From positions 1 through 13,058 of the forward strand of contig DAOM01000338.1 in the NCBI GenBank assembly GCA_002501855.1: DNA of 13,058 nt, given 5' to 3'. The DNA comes from Candidatus Nitrosopolaris nunavutensis. Lineage in GTDB: Archaea; Thermoproteota; Nitrososphaeria; Nitrososphaerales; Nitrososphaeraceae. This document shows positions 12,934 to 13,058 of this stretch, piece after piece. The first letter of the stretch is position 1; each line of letters starts with the position of its first letter. The translations under genes and the position numbers were made by a program. Under the pieces are notes generated by a model that made no database searches, was not told where the DNA came from, and was given only the letters and a program-made list of their open reading frames with translations.

Positions 12934-13058
12934 TCAAGAGAAAGTTATTTTCGGAATGCGAATGTGGGGAAAATGAATTTTGGGAATATGAATAATACTT
13001 GAGGGATGATTTTGGCCGCTGCCTGAACTTGTAGATGAACTTGTAGATGAACTTGTAG
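12934..13058 (-). CDS. 3' end of a Ser/Thr-rich secreted protein (partial)
   Basis: The minus-strand frame entering from the window edge reads TSSSTSSSTSSGSGQNHPSS, then IIHIPKIHFPHIRIPKITFS and TGA at 12934-12936. The Ser/Thr-rich block followed by a short structured tail resembles the C-terminus of the surface protein at 3529-4437 (Ser/His/Asn block, then GNFIHSIITHFRGF). The tail has an I-P-K/H-I alternation with roughly six-residue period. Most of the gene lies outside the window, so signal peptide and main domain cannot be seen. A surface or matrix protein is inferred from composition only. Confidence 0.6.
   Translation of the reverse strand, partial: TSSSTSSSTSSGSGQNHPSSIIHIPKIHFPHIRIPKITFS
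13024..13058. repeat. 12-bp tandem repeat at the window edge
   Basis: GAACTTGTAGAT repeats 2.8 times and runs off the window. On the minus strand it encodes four-residue TSSS units, in frame. The array probably continues beyond the window. Confidence 0.85.

Overview
The window looks like chromosome from an ammonia-oxidising archaeon of the group I.1b (soil Nitrososphaeria) type, most like the low-GC Nitrosocosmicus lineage. The clues are AT-rich DNA, small secreted proteins with the 'IPQ(Q/A)ALA' signal-peptide ending, an Ig-like surface protein with an Asn/Ser/His-rich tail, a NodB-type deacetylase-like secreted protein, archaeal TATA boxes placed so that several mRNAs should be leaderless or nearly so, and a transposase architecture I associate with archaea. 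The assignment rests on recognition of protein families and was not checked by a search.

Left part (1-3528), an accessory and decayed region. It opens with the last 21 codons of a gene whose C-terminus recurs at 2359-2427. Then comes a 185-residue protein with an R-N-x3-H motif (HEPN-like candidate), convergent with a small 67-residue ORF. From 913 to 1971 there are only short ORFs and probable gene scraps. A small secreted peptide gene (1972-2187, minus) diverges from the second copy of the duplicated C-terminus. Next is an insertion-sequence fragment encoding a SWIM + zinc-ribbon + DDE transposase that is cut off just before the catalytic Glu.

Middle part (3529-7300), a cell-surface cluster, all on the minus strand. 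It holds an Ig-like, His/Ser/Asn-rich surface protein with a 21-bp tandem repeat, followed by three related small secreted-protein loci. These are a broken copy A (4925-5215), a Gly-X-Asn repeat protein (copy B, 5917-6330) and a natural poly-His protein (copy C, 6877-7113). All three carry the same upstream cassette, and A and C share a similar T-rich terminator, so this is a family that spread by copying whole transcription units.

Right part (7621-13058). A SAM-dependent O-methyltransferase (plus strand) is followed by a 650-bp gap holding a tRNA-like fragment, then a secreted DUF1254/DUF1214 protein (minus). After it come a small zinc-ribbon ORF with no standard start, a clear trpA (tryptophan synthase alpha) remnant cut after about 70 codons, a secreted NodB-fold protein lacking two of the usual catalytic/metal residues, and the 3' end of another Ser/Thr-rich surface protein.

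Taken together, the secreted and surface genes form a coherent theme (envelope or extracellular matrix), set among signs of decay: a truncated IS, a trpA pseudogene, a tRNA fragment and a deleted paralogue. I did not find a complete defence system or any complete mobile element. The most novel-looking item is the three-copy cassette of secreted low-complexity proteins with duplicated upstream DNA.
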